Below, piece by piece: positions 11,246 to 22,074 of a stretch of DNA of 64,000 nt. The translations under genes and the position numbers were made by a program. The stretch is from Cryptomeria japonica. Its lineage: Eukaryota; Streptophyta; Pinopsida; Cupressales; Cupressaceae. Where the stretch lies: positions 560,331,945 to 560,395,944 of the forward strand of contig NC_081413.1 in assembly GCF_030272615.1 (NCBI RefSeq), in the 5' to 3' direction. The notes under the pieces were generated by a model. That model did no database searches. It was not told where the DNA came from and worked only from the letters and a program-made list of their open reading frames with translations. Each line of letters begins with the position of its first letter. The stretch's first letter is position 1.

Positions 11246-11728
11246 TATTTAAATGTGAGAGGTGGGATTTTGGGGGATTTAAATAAATATTAATTTATTT
11301 AAATGTGAGAGAAGATTTAATTAAACAAATATGATTTATTTATTTAATTAATGGTCTGAATTTGGTTAAGTGAATTAAATCAAATAAAGTGAATAATTTA
11401 TTTAATTAATAGGAGAAGAGGGTTAAGATGAATTAATTAAATATTAATTTAATTAATTATTAATTGATTGTTAAATAATCAAATAAATATTAAATATTCA
11501 TTTAATTAAGTGGACAGATTTATGTGATTATAGAAATTATAATGCATAATGGTGTGCTTTTATAGAGAGCACAAAGATTCCCTGAGCTAAATTTAGGAGA
11601 ACTAAAGTGAAATAGATAAACTCTAAGCACAACTATGTGAACTTAAGTGAAAAAACATAAATAAAGTTAAATATGCTCTAATACATTCATCCTACAAGCT
11701 TCCTTGACATCAACGACAATTCTATATT

Positions 11729-11732
<4 letters not shown>

Positions 11733-11763
<31 letters not shown>

Positions 11764-12527
11764 ATACCTCTCCTTCCCTCCATAAATCTATCTATCACCA
11801 ATACTCCTTCCCTCTCTACTTCTATCTCATAGATGGAGGGAGCTGAGAGATAGAGATAAGTAGAGATGGAAGTAGATATAAAGAGTGGAGATGGAGGGAG
11901 AGGTAGGGGGAGAGAGAGGTAAGGATGGAGAGAGAGGTAGCTAGAGAGAGAGGGAGAGAGATATATGTATAGAGATGTAGGGAGAGAGGGGAGAGAGGAT
12001 AGAGAGAGGTGAGATAGAGAGAAGTGGTGAGGAAAGAGAAAGGGAAAGAGAGAGGTAAGTAGAGAGATGCCCTCTCTCCTTCCCTACCTACTCATTGGGA
12101 AATACCCTTGTCTCTACATACTTTTTCATACCTTCCTCTCTTGCTCCTCCCTCTCTACTCATTTACATCTCCTCTCTCCCTTTTAAGAGAGAAGTGGAGA
12201 GAAATAAATCTAGGGAGAGAGAGGTATACAAAGGGACAGGGAGAGGGAAAGAGAGGGAGAGATTGGATAGAGATAGATGAGGTAGAAAGAAGTGGAGAAA
12301 CAAGGAGATAGGGAGGGAGAGAGAAGAAGGGAGATGCATATAGAGGTAGATGGGATATGGAGATAAATAGAGAAAGAGAGAGAAAAACACAACTAGAAAG
12401 GGAATGATGGATGGAGGGATAAAGGGATGGAGAGGTATGTAGAGAGAGAAGGGGCAGGGAGGGAGGTAGATATAAGAAAAGGGTCCAGGTAGGGAGGAAG
12501 AGAAAGAGAGAGGGAGGAGGGAGGGAG

Positions 12528-12593
<66 letters not shown>

Positions 12594-12870
12594 TAAGTAT
12601 AGAGGGAAAGGGTGTGAGAGAAATGGAGAGGGAAGGAGGGAGGGAGGGAGGGAAGGATAAGTATGTAAAGAAATAGGGTTAGTGAGGGAGTGAGGATATA
12701 GATCTAAGTAGATAGAGAGGTGATATAGAGAGGAGAGAGTGTGTCATAACTATAATGAGAGGGAGAGGGTACGTAGCCAGTAGCAAGTGAAGGATGTGAC
12801 AGAGGTAAAGATAGGCCTAGAGATTGGGGGAGAGAGGATAGATTGAGATAGAGAAAGGTGACATAATATT
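11733..12870. repeat. Polypyrimidine/polypurine mosaic, copy 1
   Basis: More than 1.1 kb is almost purely C/T or A/G on one strand. The order is a (CT)n run at 11733-11762 and pyrimidine block to about 11825, purine block to about 12065, pyrimidine block to about 12180, then purine block to about 12860. A pure (TA)n/(GA)n run lies at 12532-12589. At 12175-12200 the strand switch is near-palindromic (CTCTCCC ... AGAGAGAAG). ORFs here are artefacts of the simple sequence. Confidence 0.9.
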
Positions 12871-13019
12871 GTCTTCTAAATTGTGAGCTTTATTTCCAAA
12901 TCATTTTCACCCTTAGGTATCCAGAAAGCTTGACCATCCTATGTAGAAACAATAGTCTTTTTTTTTTTTCTTGATTTGATGGTGAGGATGAACAATCCAA
13001 AGCCATTTTATTGGACTTC

Positions 13020-14248
13020 ATTGTTCAACACTAGTGCACTCAATCGTGCATGCATCTAGCTTATACAAGGTGCCAATTATAACACCCTTAGAAAACACCA
13101 TAGAGCCTATTGTCATATTACATCCACTACTTGAGAAAACAACCTATACACCTACATCACTTAGCTTGGTAGTTCTAAAAGTAAGTTTTATGCCAGACCA
13201 AGCATATATAAGACACAATCAATCCACTTCACTCTGCCATCAGGGAATTAGATCTTAACTCTTCCATGGCCAACAAACTTCAGGTGAGAGTCATCACCCA
13301 AATACACCTTCTCACAATCAATCTCTCTGTACTTAAAAAACTGACTTCTATGAGAGGTCACATGGAAAGAGGCATAGGTCTGAATCTATCAACCGTACAT
13401 CTTCAAATACATGTTTTTTGAAGGCTACAACAGAAGCATCTAATTCATCATGAAAGGATTTATCATAGTCATAACTAGAGAAATCCTTTTTACCTTTCCT
13501 TTTCTTCTCCTCATTGTGCAAGTCTTTAAAAATGACCAAATTTGTTGCAGTTCCAACATTTCACCTTGGATTTTTTACCAGGAGACTTAGATCTCCTTGA
13601 AGACATAGATTTACACTTCTTGTCCTTCTTGTTTCATTTCTCTATTGTTCTACTACAAGAAACTAGGGCCTCCTTAGGCATCTCAGAAGATTTCCTTCAT
13701 AGCTCTTTAGATAGAAACTAAGAAAACACATCCTCCATCTTGAAAGTGGTTGTTGTGCTTCTAATGGGCATTACAAGGTAATCCCACAAGTCTGACAAAG
13801 AACATAACATAAGAATCCATTTTTCTTGATCATCAATATTGACACCAATAGAATTCAGCTGAATAACCACCATATTAAATACATTCATGTAATCAACAAT
13901 AGATACTCCTTACTCCATTCTCAAAGAATACAACTTCTTTCTCAAGAATAAATTATTCACTAAGGGTTTACCTTGATAAATATCACCAAGCTTCTATCAT
14001 AGATTAGCTGTAATCTTCTCCTCATGAACATTCATTAGCACATAGTCAACCAAATAGAGTCTTATTAGACCCTTAACTTTCTGATCCATTGTATCCCATA
14101 CATATTGCATTGTAGTTTAGGGTTTCTTAGAAGAAACTACAACCCACAGATCTCTATCCATGAGTATGCCCTCCATTTTGTGAATCCACCACTCAAAATT
14201 TCCATTATTAAACTTCTCCATCTCTATTTTACTAGAAGTGCTTGCCAT
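13020..14248 (-). pseudogene. Older copia gag-protease remnant, copy 2
   Basis: A minus-strand ATG at 14248 starts MASTSSKIEMEKFNNGNFE. The frame then gives MEGILMDRDLWVVVS, LRKKLYSLRME and a zinc knuckle with C-x2-C-x4-H (CWNCNKFGH) near 13530-13560. A frameshift leads to the protease region (SFHDELDA, VYLGDDSHLKF) near 13260-13480. The linker to pre-integrase is in two frames (KLSDVGV, SSSGCNMTIGSMVFSKGVII) near 13060-13190. At least eight stops and two frameshifts make it dead. Integrase and RT are missing: the frame fades near 13020, next to repeat copy 1. Confidence 0.8.
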
Positions 14249-14352
14249 ATCAAACCTGCAACAAGGATATAAAACCTCTCTACAAAACTCCCACGAAAAC
14301 TAGATCAACACAAAAAACCTATCAACCCAATAATAATAACAATGTTGGCTAG

Positions 14353-14364
14353 GCTCTGATACCA
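14353..14364 (-). other. Primer-binding site of older copia copy 2
   Basis: The minus strand reads TGGTATCAGAGC exactly, the plant tRNA-iMet primer site. It lies two bases inside the LTR-like start at 14367 and about 105 bp upstream of the gag ATG. Confidence 0.9.
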
Positions 14365-16022
14365 ATTGAAAGAAAGCTAAGTGTAGAATAAACACTTCCA
14401 AATGCTATATCTAACATGAGAGGTGATGCAAAAAATTCCTACAAACCCTTAACTGATACAAATTATATAAACACATAGAAAATCAGATTTAAACAAATGA
14501 ACTCACAACACTAGATATATGTGGGAAAACCCTTTCAGGAAAAAAACCACACTCTAAAAGCCAAACTCAACTGTATTAACAACAATAACCAATAGTTACA
14601 ATGCAATGCCTAGAGACAATGCTCTTTGAGAATAAATATAGTAACATATAATTTTAGAGAATAATGAAACACCCACTTCACACCGCTTGTCAAAAGTGAA
14701 CTCCGCCATAAATACCAATTACACACTAATCTCTCCATGAATCTTCCATTGAACTAGTAATTGTCATAGTTCCAACATAGAAACCTATGCCACTAGTTCC
14801 CTCTTTTTAGACTTCCAAAGTGGACCTATAATTAAATTTATAAATAATAAGATAAACATATTTGGACTTTAAGGTTGAGACACCTTAATCCCTACAAAAA
14901 GAATAGAAACATGAAGAGCATCATTTGAAGCACAAAGAAGTTGTAGATACGCATCAAATAATAACTACTATAGTGTTGAATGAAGAACCTCCTCAAAAAC
15001 CAAGATGATAATTAGGATCGAGAAGGTAATAATTTGCATGAGTGCCCCTATTGATACTACTTGAAAAATGATATGGCAAACAAAGGAAACATATCAGTCA
15101 TTTGAAGATACAAATGGCACATGAATCTATATGACTGACCCCAACAATACTACTCAATCATGCAATAGTAAACTGATAGTGCTGATAGTTGAAGAAAATT
15201 GATCAACAAAAGATGGAAGGTCACCTCCATAAAACTAGAATGCAAGAGTTTATATATGGTAAATGCTCCATCTCATCAAATACAACCACTACATCTAGAT
15301 AGTACATAGGAACAAATAGTATACACATAGCTCACTACAAACCAAATCTACAAAAGCATTAACATCAACATAGAAACCCTCTCACAATGTTGACAAGGGA
15401 GGGATATGATAGGTCCTTTGAAATTGTGTGTCACTAAATAATGGATAAAGGAGAATTTGAATGTGCAAAAAAAGTACCTGCAACCGAATGTGCTAACTTT
15501 GGAATCCTTGCCAAATTTGAGGAAGTTAGCATTAGAAATGAAATAAAGCATTAAAAATATGTTAACCTAGTGCTATTGATTGGATGGTGTAGTAGGCCTA
15601 CTACAATCTTGTGTAGGGACGTACCTACTTGCATAGGACACGATACTTGCACCTTCCAAAAAAGTCAACAACCCTTTTAAAAAAAATGCTCTCCATTAAA
15701 ATTTTAACCAATTAATTTAAATATAAAATAAAAATTGCAGGTGCATTTTATTTTGCTAATTGGGATGATGCACTAGGGTTACAGTTTGTACAAAAGTCCA
15801 TGCCGCTTAAGAAAAAATTGCCTCACATTTTCCTGACTCGAGTTTTGATGATTTAACAAGCAATTTTAGGGTTCTTGGTTGCTTTGAGCATGATGGCAAG
15901 GTCCATTTCACCCCAAAGTGACTAGATTTTTTGATGAGCTCTAGAACTCATTGCAAATAATGTTCCCATAGAAGAAATTGACCAAACCCTCAACAACTCA
16001 TGATTCGATGAAACACCAATTG

Positions 16023-17539
16023 TGTTGGCATTTTCAGTAGAAAGACAGATTGTTGATATTCATTAAGGATATTGAGAAGGTTGTTGAAGACTATTTGATA
16101 TAACTGAAAAAGGATGATAACTAACTTTATAACATTATTTTGTCATTGATGTCAAGAAATTGATTTTCTGATTCAGTATGATGTTGCCATATCTTGAGGA
16201 GATTGATTTGAAAGGAATTAAGTGATTGGTAAGTGACACATAAAGAATATGAATAAAGGGAATAAGTTATTCAATGGACAACTATTACCGAGTTAGACAA
16301 TGATGAGATCATGATGTTTAGATTGTTTTGATATCCTACATATGTTGTTGATTGTAAGGTTAATACTATACTATGTCACTGAGCAAAGAACCTAGTCGGT
16401 AAACCCTAAGGAACCTAGTTGGTAAAACCTAAGGTTATCGATATCGGTTAATGAAGGCAGAATGTCTACCAAGTAAAGTTTAGTATTTACCGAGTTGCAA
16501 CTGAGTTATGATAGAGCACATTGGATAAATACAAGCATTATTTAATGAAGGACAATGATGAGCTGGATATGTATAAATGATTAGAATGCCGCACATGAAG
16601 TTTGTTAAAGGATCTATGGCAAAGAAAGATCGACAGGAAGATCTACAATGCAGATTGAACCACAATAACCTTGTGCAAGTTCCAAGAAAGGACTGCAAGT
16701 CCCAAGGCAAGGTAAAACATTTTCAGATCGAAAGATGCATTGAACCTAGTCAAGATTGAAGATCTGATGGCTAAGATTGATCATGGGAAATGTGATCAAA
16801 GAGATTAAGTGTTGAGAATTGTTTATAAATAAGAAATCATTGATGAACAATGTATGCGGGCAAGTGTAAGCACAAGGATGCTACATAGTGATTACCAAGC
16901 ATAGAAGCTTGGATACCTGTTTGAATAATAGATTAAGGTGCCCAACAGAAGACTAGATAAGTCTTATGACAAGATTGTTTTGAGCAAATAAGAATCTGAT
17001 TTAGCATTTTAGATGTGAAGTTGCAGATATATTTACTACTATTATTTATTCTGAATAACAGAGAAATCTCTTAACCGAGTGGACTTAATAGTCTTATTTG
17101 TAAACCCTATAGCAAGGTAACATTCTAAATGAGTGTTTGAAATCCTTTCACAAGGTCACTTCTAACAAAGTGAGGATCCTAACAGATCTGAGGGAAATCC
17201 CTTAGCCGGGTCACATCTAGCAATGTGTTTGTAATCTTTAACAGGATTTGCTTTTAACCGAGCATACTCTAGAAGAGTATATTTCTTAGTGGGTCCGAAA
17301 TCCCATAGTGGTTTTTCCCTCTTTGGGTTTCCACGTTAAATCTGGTGTTATGAGTTTCATGATGATTATATGTTTATGAGTTTGCATGTTTAGCAGTTTT
17401 TGGTTATATTGCTGAAGTATATATTATCAAGGTTGAATCTGTTGATTTTATGGAAGTTTAAGTTTGTATGATTCACCCCCCGCCTCTCATCTTGTAAGCT
17501 ATTGGTTTCAGCTCTTTACATTAAGTATCAGAACTATCA
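16023..17539 (+). mobile_element. Solo LTR, copia-type, 1517 bp, with target duplication
   Basis: The ends are TGTTGGCATTT and GAACTATCA (TG...CA), with a perfect 5 bp duplication AATTG at 16018-16022 and 17540-17544. Removing it restores continuity with repeat copy 1. Internal modules (repeated CTTAACCGAGT/CCTAACAGATC-like phrases, GTGGTTTTTCCC, TTTGGGTTTCCACGT, GATTCACCCCC) match the style of the 54-62 kb copia LTR, so it belongs to a related family. No internal region remains: it is the product of LTR-LTR recombination. Confidence 0.92.
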
Positions 17540-18060
17540 AATTGATTGATAGGTTTTGAGATGTTGTAAATGTAATGGTGAGGCTCATTTTTCTCTAAAA
17601 TTTAATGAAAATATGCCCAACTCTAGATTCACCAAAGAAAGAAAATTTGGGACCCAACAATGCTTCTAGGAAAAGAAACCCTCAAACCTTGAGATAGGGT
17701 TGCTAAATCTAGGCTTTGATACCATGTTGAATTCAACAATACAAGCACTTGCAAGATCAAACAACAAATGAAAAACCCTTTCCACAAATGAGAGTAGCAC
17801 AAAAAATGCTATATTCCTCAAAAGAAAAATTATATAATAAAACTACAATGCATAATGACGTGCTTTTATAGAGAGCACAAATATTCCCTAAGATAAATTT
17901 AGGAGAACTAAAGTGAAAACATGAGTAGCTAAAAAAATCTCAACTCTAGCTAAAATAGAAGCACAACTAAGTGAACTTAAGAAAAAAAGCATAATTAAAG
18001 TTAAATATGTTCCAACACATTCATCCTACAAGCTTCCTTGACATCAATGAAAATACTATA

Positions 18061-18121
18061 GTCAACACTCCCTACCTCTATTCCTCTCTCTCTTTTTCTC
18101 TATCCCTCCTTCCTTCCCTCA

Positions 18122-18165
<44 letters not shown>

Positions 18166-19215
18166 ATACCTATCCCTCCCTCCATATCTCTATCTCTCAC
18201 CATCATTCCTTCCCTCTCTACTTCTATATATCTCATAGAGGGAGAGAGGGAGAGGAGAGGTAAATATTAGTATCTAGAGCGAAGTAGATATAGAGAGGGA
18301 AGATGGAGGGAGAAGTAGGTAGAGGTAAGTAGAGAGAAGGGGACAAATATATGTAGAGAGAGGTTGGGAGGGAGAGAGGATAGATAGAGTTGATATAGAT
18401 AGAAATGATGAGGGAAGAGGAAGGGAAAAAGAGAGAGATAAGTAGGGAGACACCCTCTCTCCTTTCCTACATACTCTCTAGGAAATAACCTTGTCTCTAA
18501 ATAACTATCCCTACCTTCCTATCTCCCCCCTCGTTCTATCTCTACTTTTATCTCTCTCTCTCTCTCTCTCTCTCTTGATCAATCTCCCTCTATACTTATG
18601 TACATCTCTCTCCCTTTGAAGAGAGAAGTGGAGAGAAATAAAGGTAGGGAGAGAGAGAGGTATGTAGAGAGAGGGAGAGGGAGAGGGAAAGAGAGGTGAG
18701 ATAGAAAGAAGTGAAGAGAGGAGGGAGAGAGGGAGGGAGAGAGAGATAAATAGAGAAAGAGGTAAAATAGAGAGAGAAAGACAGAGACAAAGACAACTAA
18801 AGAGGGAATGCGAGATGAAGGGATAGAGGGATGAAGAGAGAGAAGTGGTAGGGAGGGATACATATATAAGAGAAAGGTCTAGGTAGAGAGGGAGAGAAAG
18901 AGAGAGCGAGGAGGGAGGGAGAGGTATGTATAGAGAGAGGTAGGGAGGGAGAGAGGAGAGAGAGAAGTGTTGAGGGAAAGAGGGAGGGAGAGAGAGATGG
19001 AAAGAGGGAGAGGGGAGATAGAGAAGTGCTAAGGGAAAGAGGGAGGGAGAGAGAGATGGAGAGAGGAGATAGAGATACGTAGAGAGAAAAGGGGAGAGAT
19101 AGAGTGAGAGGTTAGACAAAGAGAAAGGGAGGGGGAAGGGGGGAGGGAGAATCATGTAGAGAGAGAGGTGTAAGTAGAGAGGAAAGGGGATAGAGGGAGA
19201 TGGAGATGGAGGGAT
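18061..19215. repeat. Polypyrimidine/polypurine mosaic, copy 2
   Basis: It shows the same alternating design as 11733-12870: pyrimidine block with (CT)n at 18125-18163, purine block from 18236, pyrimidine block about 18450-18600, then purine block to 19215. The second switch at 18600-18625 is again near-palindromic (CTCTCCCTTTGAAGAGAGAAG). An apparent 249-residue Ser/Leu/Pro/Tyr frame on the minus strand is a simple-sequence artefact. Confidence 0.9.
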
Positions 19216-20660
19216 GTGTTGTGACCAAATCACACATTGCCCCATTTTAATGGGAACCACTCTTTTCTTAGCTTAGTTGTTGTTAATAAGTGTATTATTT
19301 TAGTATAGCTTAATGTGTGTCTCTTAAATTAAAGAATCCAAAAAAAATTAAAAAACTAAAAAAAATCTAAAAAATCTAAAAAATACAAAAAAATTTCAAA
19401 AGATTTAAAAATTCAAAAAAATTAAAAATTTCAAAAAAAAAAATAAAAATTGAAAATCATAAATTTTTGGCTAAGAAATGGAAAATAAGTAGTGCCTTAC
19501 AATTAGCATGACTGCTGTAGCACTGCTGCTTCTAAGCAGTGCCATTGCTGCTTTTGAGTCTTTACTGCTTTTCGAAAGCATTGCACGCTTCATGTATTGC
19601 TCATCATTGATCCTAACAATGTAAAGTCACTCAAAATTTAATATCCCTTTGAACGATGAGCAAAATGTAAGTTCAAGTAGATAACTGAAGGTGGCGAATG
19701 TATGCAATACGATTGCTTGAACAACAATGACTTGGAAAATTCCCATGATGCAAATCTAGAAAATATTTAATGATCACTTTAGAGTCGATGAACAAGACCC
19801 AAGCACGAGATCTTTTCATTTAATTCATGCAAAAGGCAGTCGGTTGTGGTTTTCATAAGCAGCGATTTCATCTTGGAGACACCAATCTAAGTTTGGTATG
19901 ATTACACTTCACACATCATCGATTTAAGTTTTGATCTTATTCGGATCACATTGAGCTGGCGATTCTAATCTTTCTAAGCTAAATTATCTCTGTCTTCAGC
20001 AATCCCCATTTTGCTGAAGGCAATTAAATATCAGAGATCAGTGACCTCATACATTAGCGATTCTTGCTTTGAGAGGGAGCGATCTTATACCAGAGAGTGG
20101 GCGATTCAAACTTTGATCGATTTTTGATCATATATTGTGGTGTTTCTGAGCTGGGTAAAACAAAATTCGATTTTCTGATTGTATTGACTTTAGATCCCCT
20201 TTTGGTATGCTTATGACATGATGCGATTACCTCAACGGCTCTGATCATATCTATAATATCGAACCTGTTTTTTGGATTGCAGTGATCCTCATTATATGAT
20301 CAGAGTGATCTCGATTATACCGATTTTGTGCTTTTGAGAGTGGTAACACATCAATAACGCACACTCACTTTGTTTCAAAAGAGATTTCATTATTAAAAGT
20401 GTTTGTGCTGTTTGCTGATATAATTTTCGTTTTCATTATTCTGATTATCGTTACTTTGACAGTGATATATCCTGTTCAAATCACACATAGGCCAGATTAT
20501 TGTCAAAATATTGCAAAGGTTTGGAAGCAATCGGTCATCATTTAGCAAAATTTCATATTTTTCAGTCTGATAAGACATTTGTCTCAGATCTGAGACAAAT
20601 CAGACCTCTTGTTAGGGAAAGTTTGGTTTATTTCGAGATCTCTACCTATTTGCAATACCA
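19216..20660. other. Non-coding segment with A-rich tract
   Basis: The segment 19335-19475 is a degenerate run of AAAAAATCT/AAAAATTC-like units. The rest is mixed sequence without a coding frame. It leads into the coding unit that starts at 20694 and could be its leader, promoter or a 5' intron; TTGACTCTTGCAG at 20677-20689 would suit a splice acceptor. I found no LTR or primer site here. Confidence 0.45.
20577..20600. repeat. 24 bp perfect palindrome
   Basis: The core TTGTCTCAGATCTGAGACAA, extended by two bases on each side (AT...AT), is a perfect inverted repeat with no spacer. It lies about 95 bp upstream of the ATG at 20694. Confidence 0.95.
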
Positions 20661-20693
20661 ATATGACTAACTTAATTGACTCTTGCAGGTATT

Positions 20694-21830
20694 ATGGCGA
20701 CATCTAGGCATACTCTTATTAAGGAGGATTCAAAGAACCCCATCTTTGAAACGAAGATCACATCACCATGGAATAATGTTGGAGATCTCAACATCGGACA
20801 AATTGATATGCTGAAGTTTCAAGGACCACTCTACACCACCGCACCGACAAGACACTCTCAAATGATAATGGATAGTGGTATCATTAAAGCAGCCGGCTTT
20901 CCCTAGGATTCCAATGCAACAAGCTCATCATTGAGTGCGCTAGGCACTATGATTCTGACAGGAGGATAATTACTGCACCTGATGGAAGAGTAATAGCCTA
21001 TCTTTCCGAGGATGCAAGTGCAGAGGCTTTCCATATACCTCAGTTCAGGAACATGATGTACAAAGGCATTGATGCCGCAAAATCAATCTATGAGGATGAT
21101 CCTGATAGATGCCAAGGAAGAGTAATAGACTATCTTTCCGAAGATGCAATTGCAGAGGCTTTCCATATACCTCAGTTCAGGAGCATTGGCTATCGAAGAC
21201 TCAACAGAAATCCAGACTTCCAGACAAGCTTCATCGAATTGATTTCAAAGAGGAGTATGGTGATTTGATGACACTCAATAGCCGAGTCTTTGGGATCCCA
21301 CAAGTATTTCAATTTGATATTTGGATGTTTTACTTCATAGAGATGGTATCGACGGGAAATGAAAGAATCCATTGGGCTAGGATCATCAGCGACAACATTG
21401 ATTTCCAATTCAAGAGAATTATGCTAACAAAAACCTTTTACATGGGCTCATATATCACGTATTCATTTGCTTGGGCTTATGAGTATGTGGGATTATCATA
21501 TAGAGGACCAATTGGTTCTAATTCTGGACAAATGAGGGCTTGTGATTCATACACACAGTTACACTACTTCAATAAAAAACATTATAAAAACGTGAGTGAT
21601 GATTTTACAATGCATATCACAAGGTTACTACAAGGAGGTGTTCATCAAAGATTGACTTCTAGGCACATAAATTGATAGAAAGATTTGGTGCATGGTTCAT
21701 TCAATTTCTTAAATTCACCTATATAAGAGTTCAAGGAACCTCATGCACGCCTCTCATGTTACCCAGATATCCTACAAACAAGTTGGTGTTACTTGAATTG
21801 GTGAGGCAATTAATGTCATATAATAAAGTG
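20694..21830 (+). pseudogene. Unrecognised repeated-family ORF, N-terminal half
   Basis: I do not recognise this protein. From the ATG at 20694 (after a splice-acceptor-like TTGCAG) it reads MATSRHTLIKEDSKNPIFET and stays open to a stop at 20904. The next base-shifted frame continues KLIIECARHYDSDRRIITAP and GRVIAYLSEDASAEAFHIPQ. After another shift near 21200 come DFKEEYGDLMTLNSRVFGIP, FQFDIWMFYFIEMVSTGNER, HWARIISDNIDFQFKRI and TKTFYMGSYITYSFAWAYEY. After a stop it goes on TYIRVQGTSC and LPRYPTNKLVLLELVRQL. The continuous sense across three frames argues for a real, now broken, gene. The Trp/Phe/Tyr-rich middle suggests a folded helical domain. It could be retrotransposon-derived or a lineage-specific gene; it is not copia gag. 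Confidence 0.55.
20984..21187. repeat. 133 bp-offset direct duplication inside the ORF
   Basis: About 71 bp at 20984-21054 recur at 21117-21187 with few changes; both encode GRVI(A/D)YLSEDA(S/I)AEAFHIPQFR. The spacing of 133 bp is not a multiple of three, so the duplication itself shifts the frame; the two copies are nevertheless both readable. Confidence 0.9.
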
Positions 21831-22074
21831 CAGAAAACAAAGTAAAGGCAAAGACTCCTATTCCTTTGGCATTAGGAGATTCCTTAGAGTCTCTCCCATC
21901 TTTGAAGGTAGCAGAGAAGGTTGACGAAGAGCTGGCAATTTACCATCTTCAGCCTTATTTTCCAAGAGATAACTTGGTTCCCTATGACGATATTCAAAAG
22001 ATTGGTGGAAGGAAGCATGGACATAGATTGTAGTTAGAAGATCACTTCATGAACACACTTGATGACTTTGAGAC

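Larger units (their letters stand above)
9804..11532. mobile_element. Unclassified 1.7 kb insertion in repeat copy 1
   Basis: Repeat copy 2 runs without a break where copy 1 has 1.7 kb of extra DNA. The insert is flanked by GAAATT on both sides (9798-9803 and 11533-11538), which looks like a target duplication. It has no recognisable ORF. It contains a TATTTATAG box near 10215, short open stretches of no known family, and two minisatellites. A solo LTR beginning TGATGTCATGG is possible, but the right end lacks a clear CA terminus. Confidence 0.5.
6794..12870 (-). repeat. Long LTR-like repeat, copy 1
   Basis: Directly outside the primer site begins a sequence homologous, in the same order, to 14367-19215. 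Matches include the TGAAGGAAGC start, the ACCCCTTAA-containing block, the CTCTTTTTAGGACTTCC region near 7460, the ATAGTGTTGAATGAAGAACC block near 7625, the AACCACATTTTGG-like block near 8960-9720, and CATCCTACAAGCTTCCTTGA near 11690. By position it should be the 5' LTR of copia copy 1 and perhaps the 3' LTR of copy 2. Without the 1.7 kb insert it is about 4.3 kb, very long for a copia LTR, so a tandem segmental duplication is an alternative. The right edge is uncertain. Confidence 0.55.
14367..19215 (-). repeat. Long LTR-like repeat, copy 2
   Basis: Homologous to 6794-12870, starting TGAAAGAAAGC right after the primer site. Relative to copy 1 it lacks about 0.8 kb (equivalent to 8130-8960) and the 1.7 kb insert, and it carries a solo LTR (16023-17539). 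It ends in the same pyrimidine/purine mosaic. As the sequence 5' of the primer site it should be the 5' LTR of copia copy 2. The outer end is uncertain; no CA terminus or target duplication could be fixed. Confidence 0.55.

Noticed and set aside
12095-12392. Short frames on both strands in the first mosaic
   Set aside because: Simple-sequence artefacts; overlapping frames on both strands with repeat composition.
18511-19260. 249-residue minus-strand open frame rich in Ser, Leu, Pro and Tyr
   Set aside because: It lies entirely in a purine tract; on the opposite strand CTCTCT repeats are open in all frames. No domain, and composition is that of the repeat.
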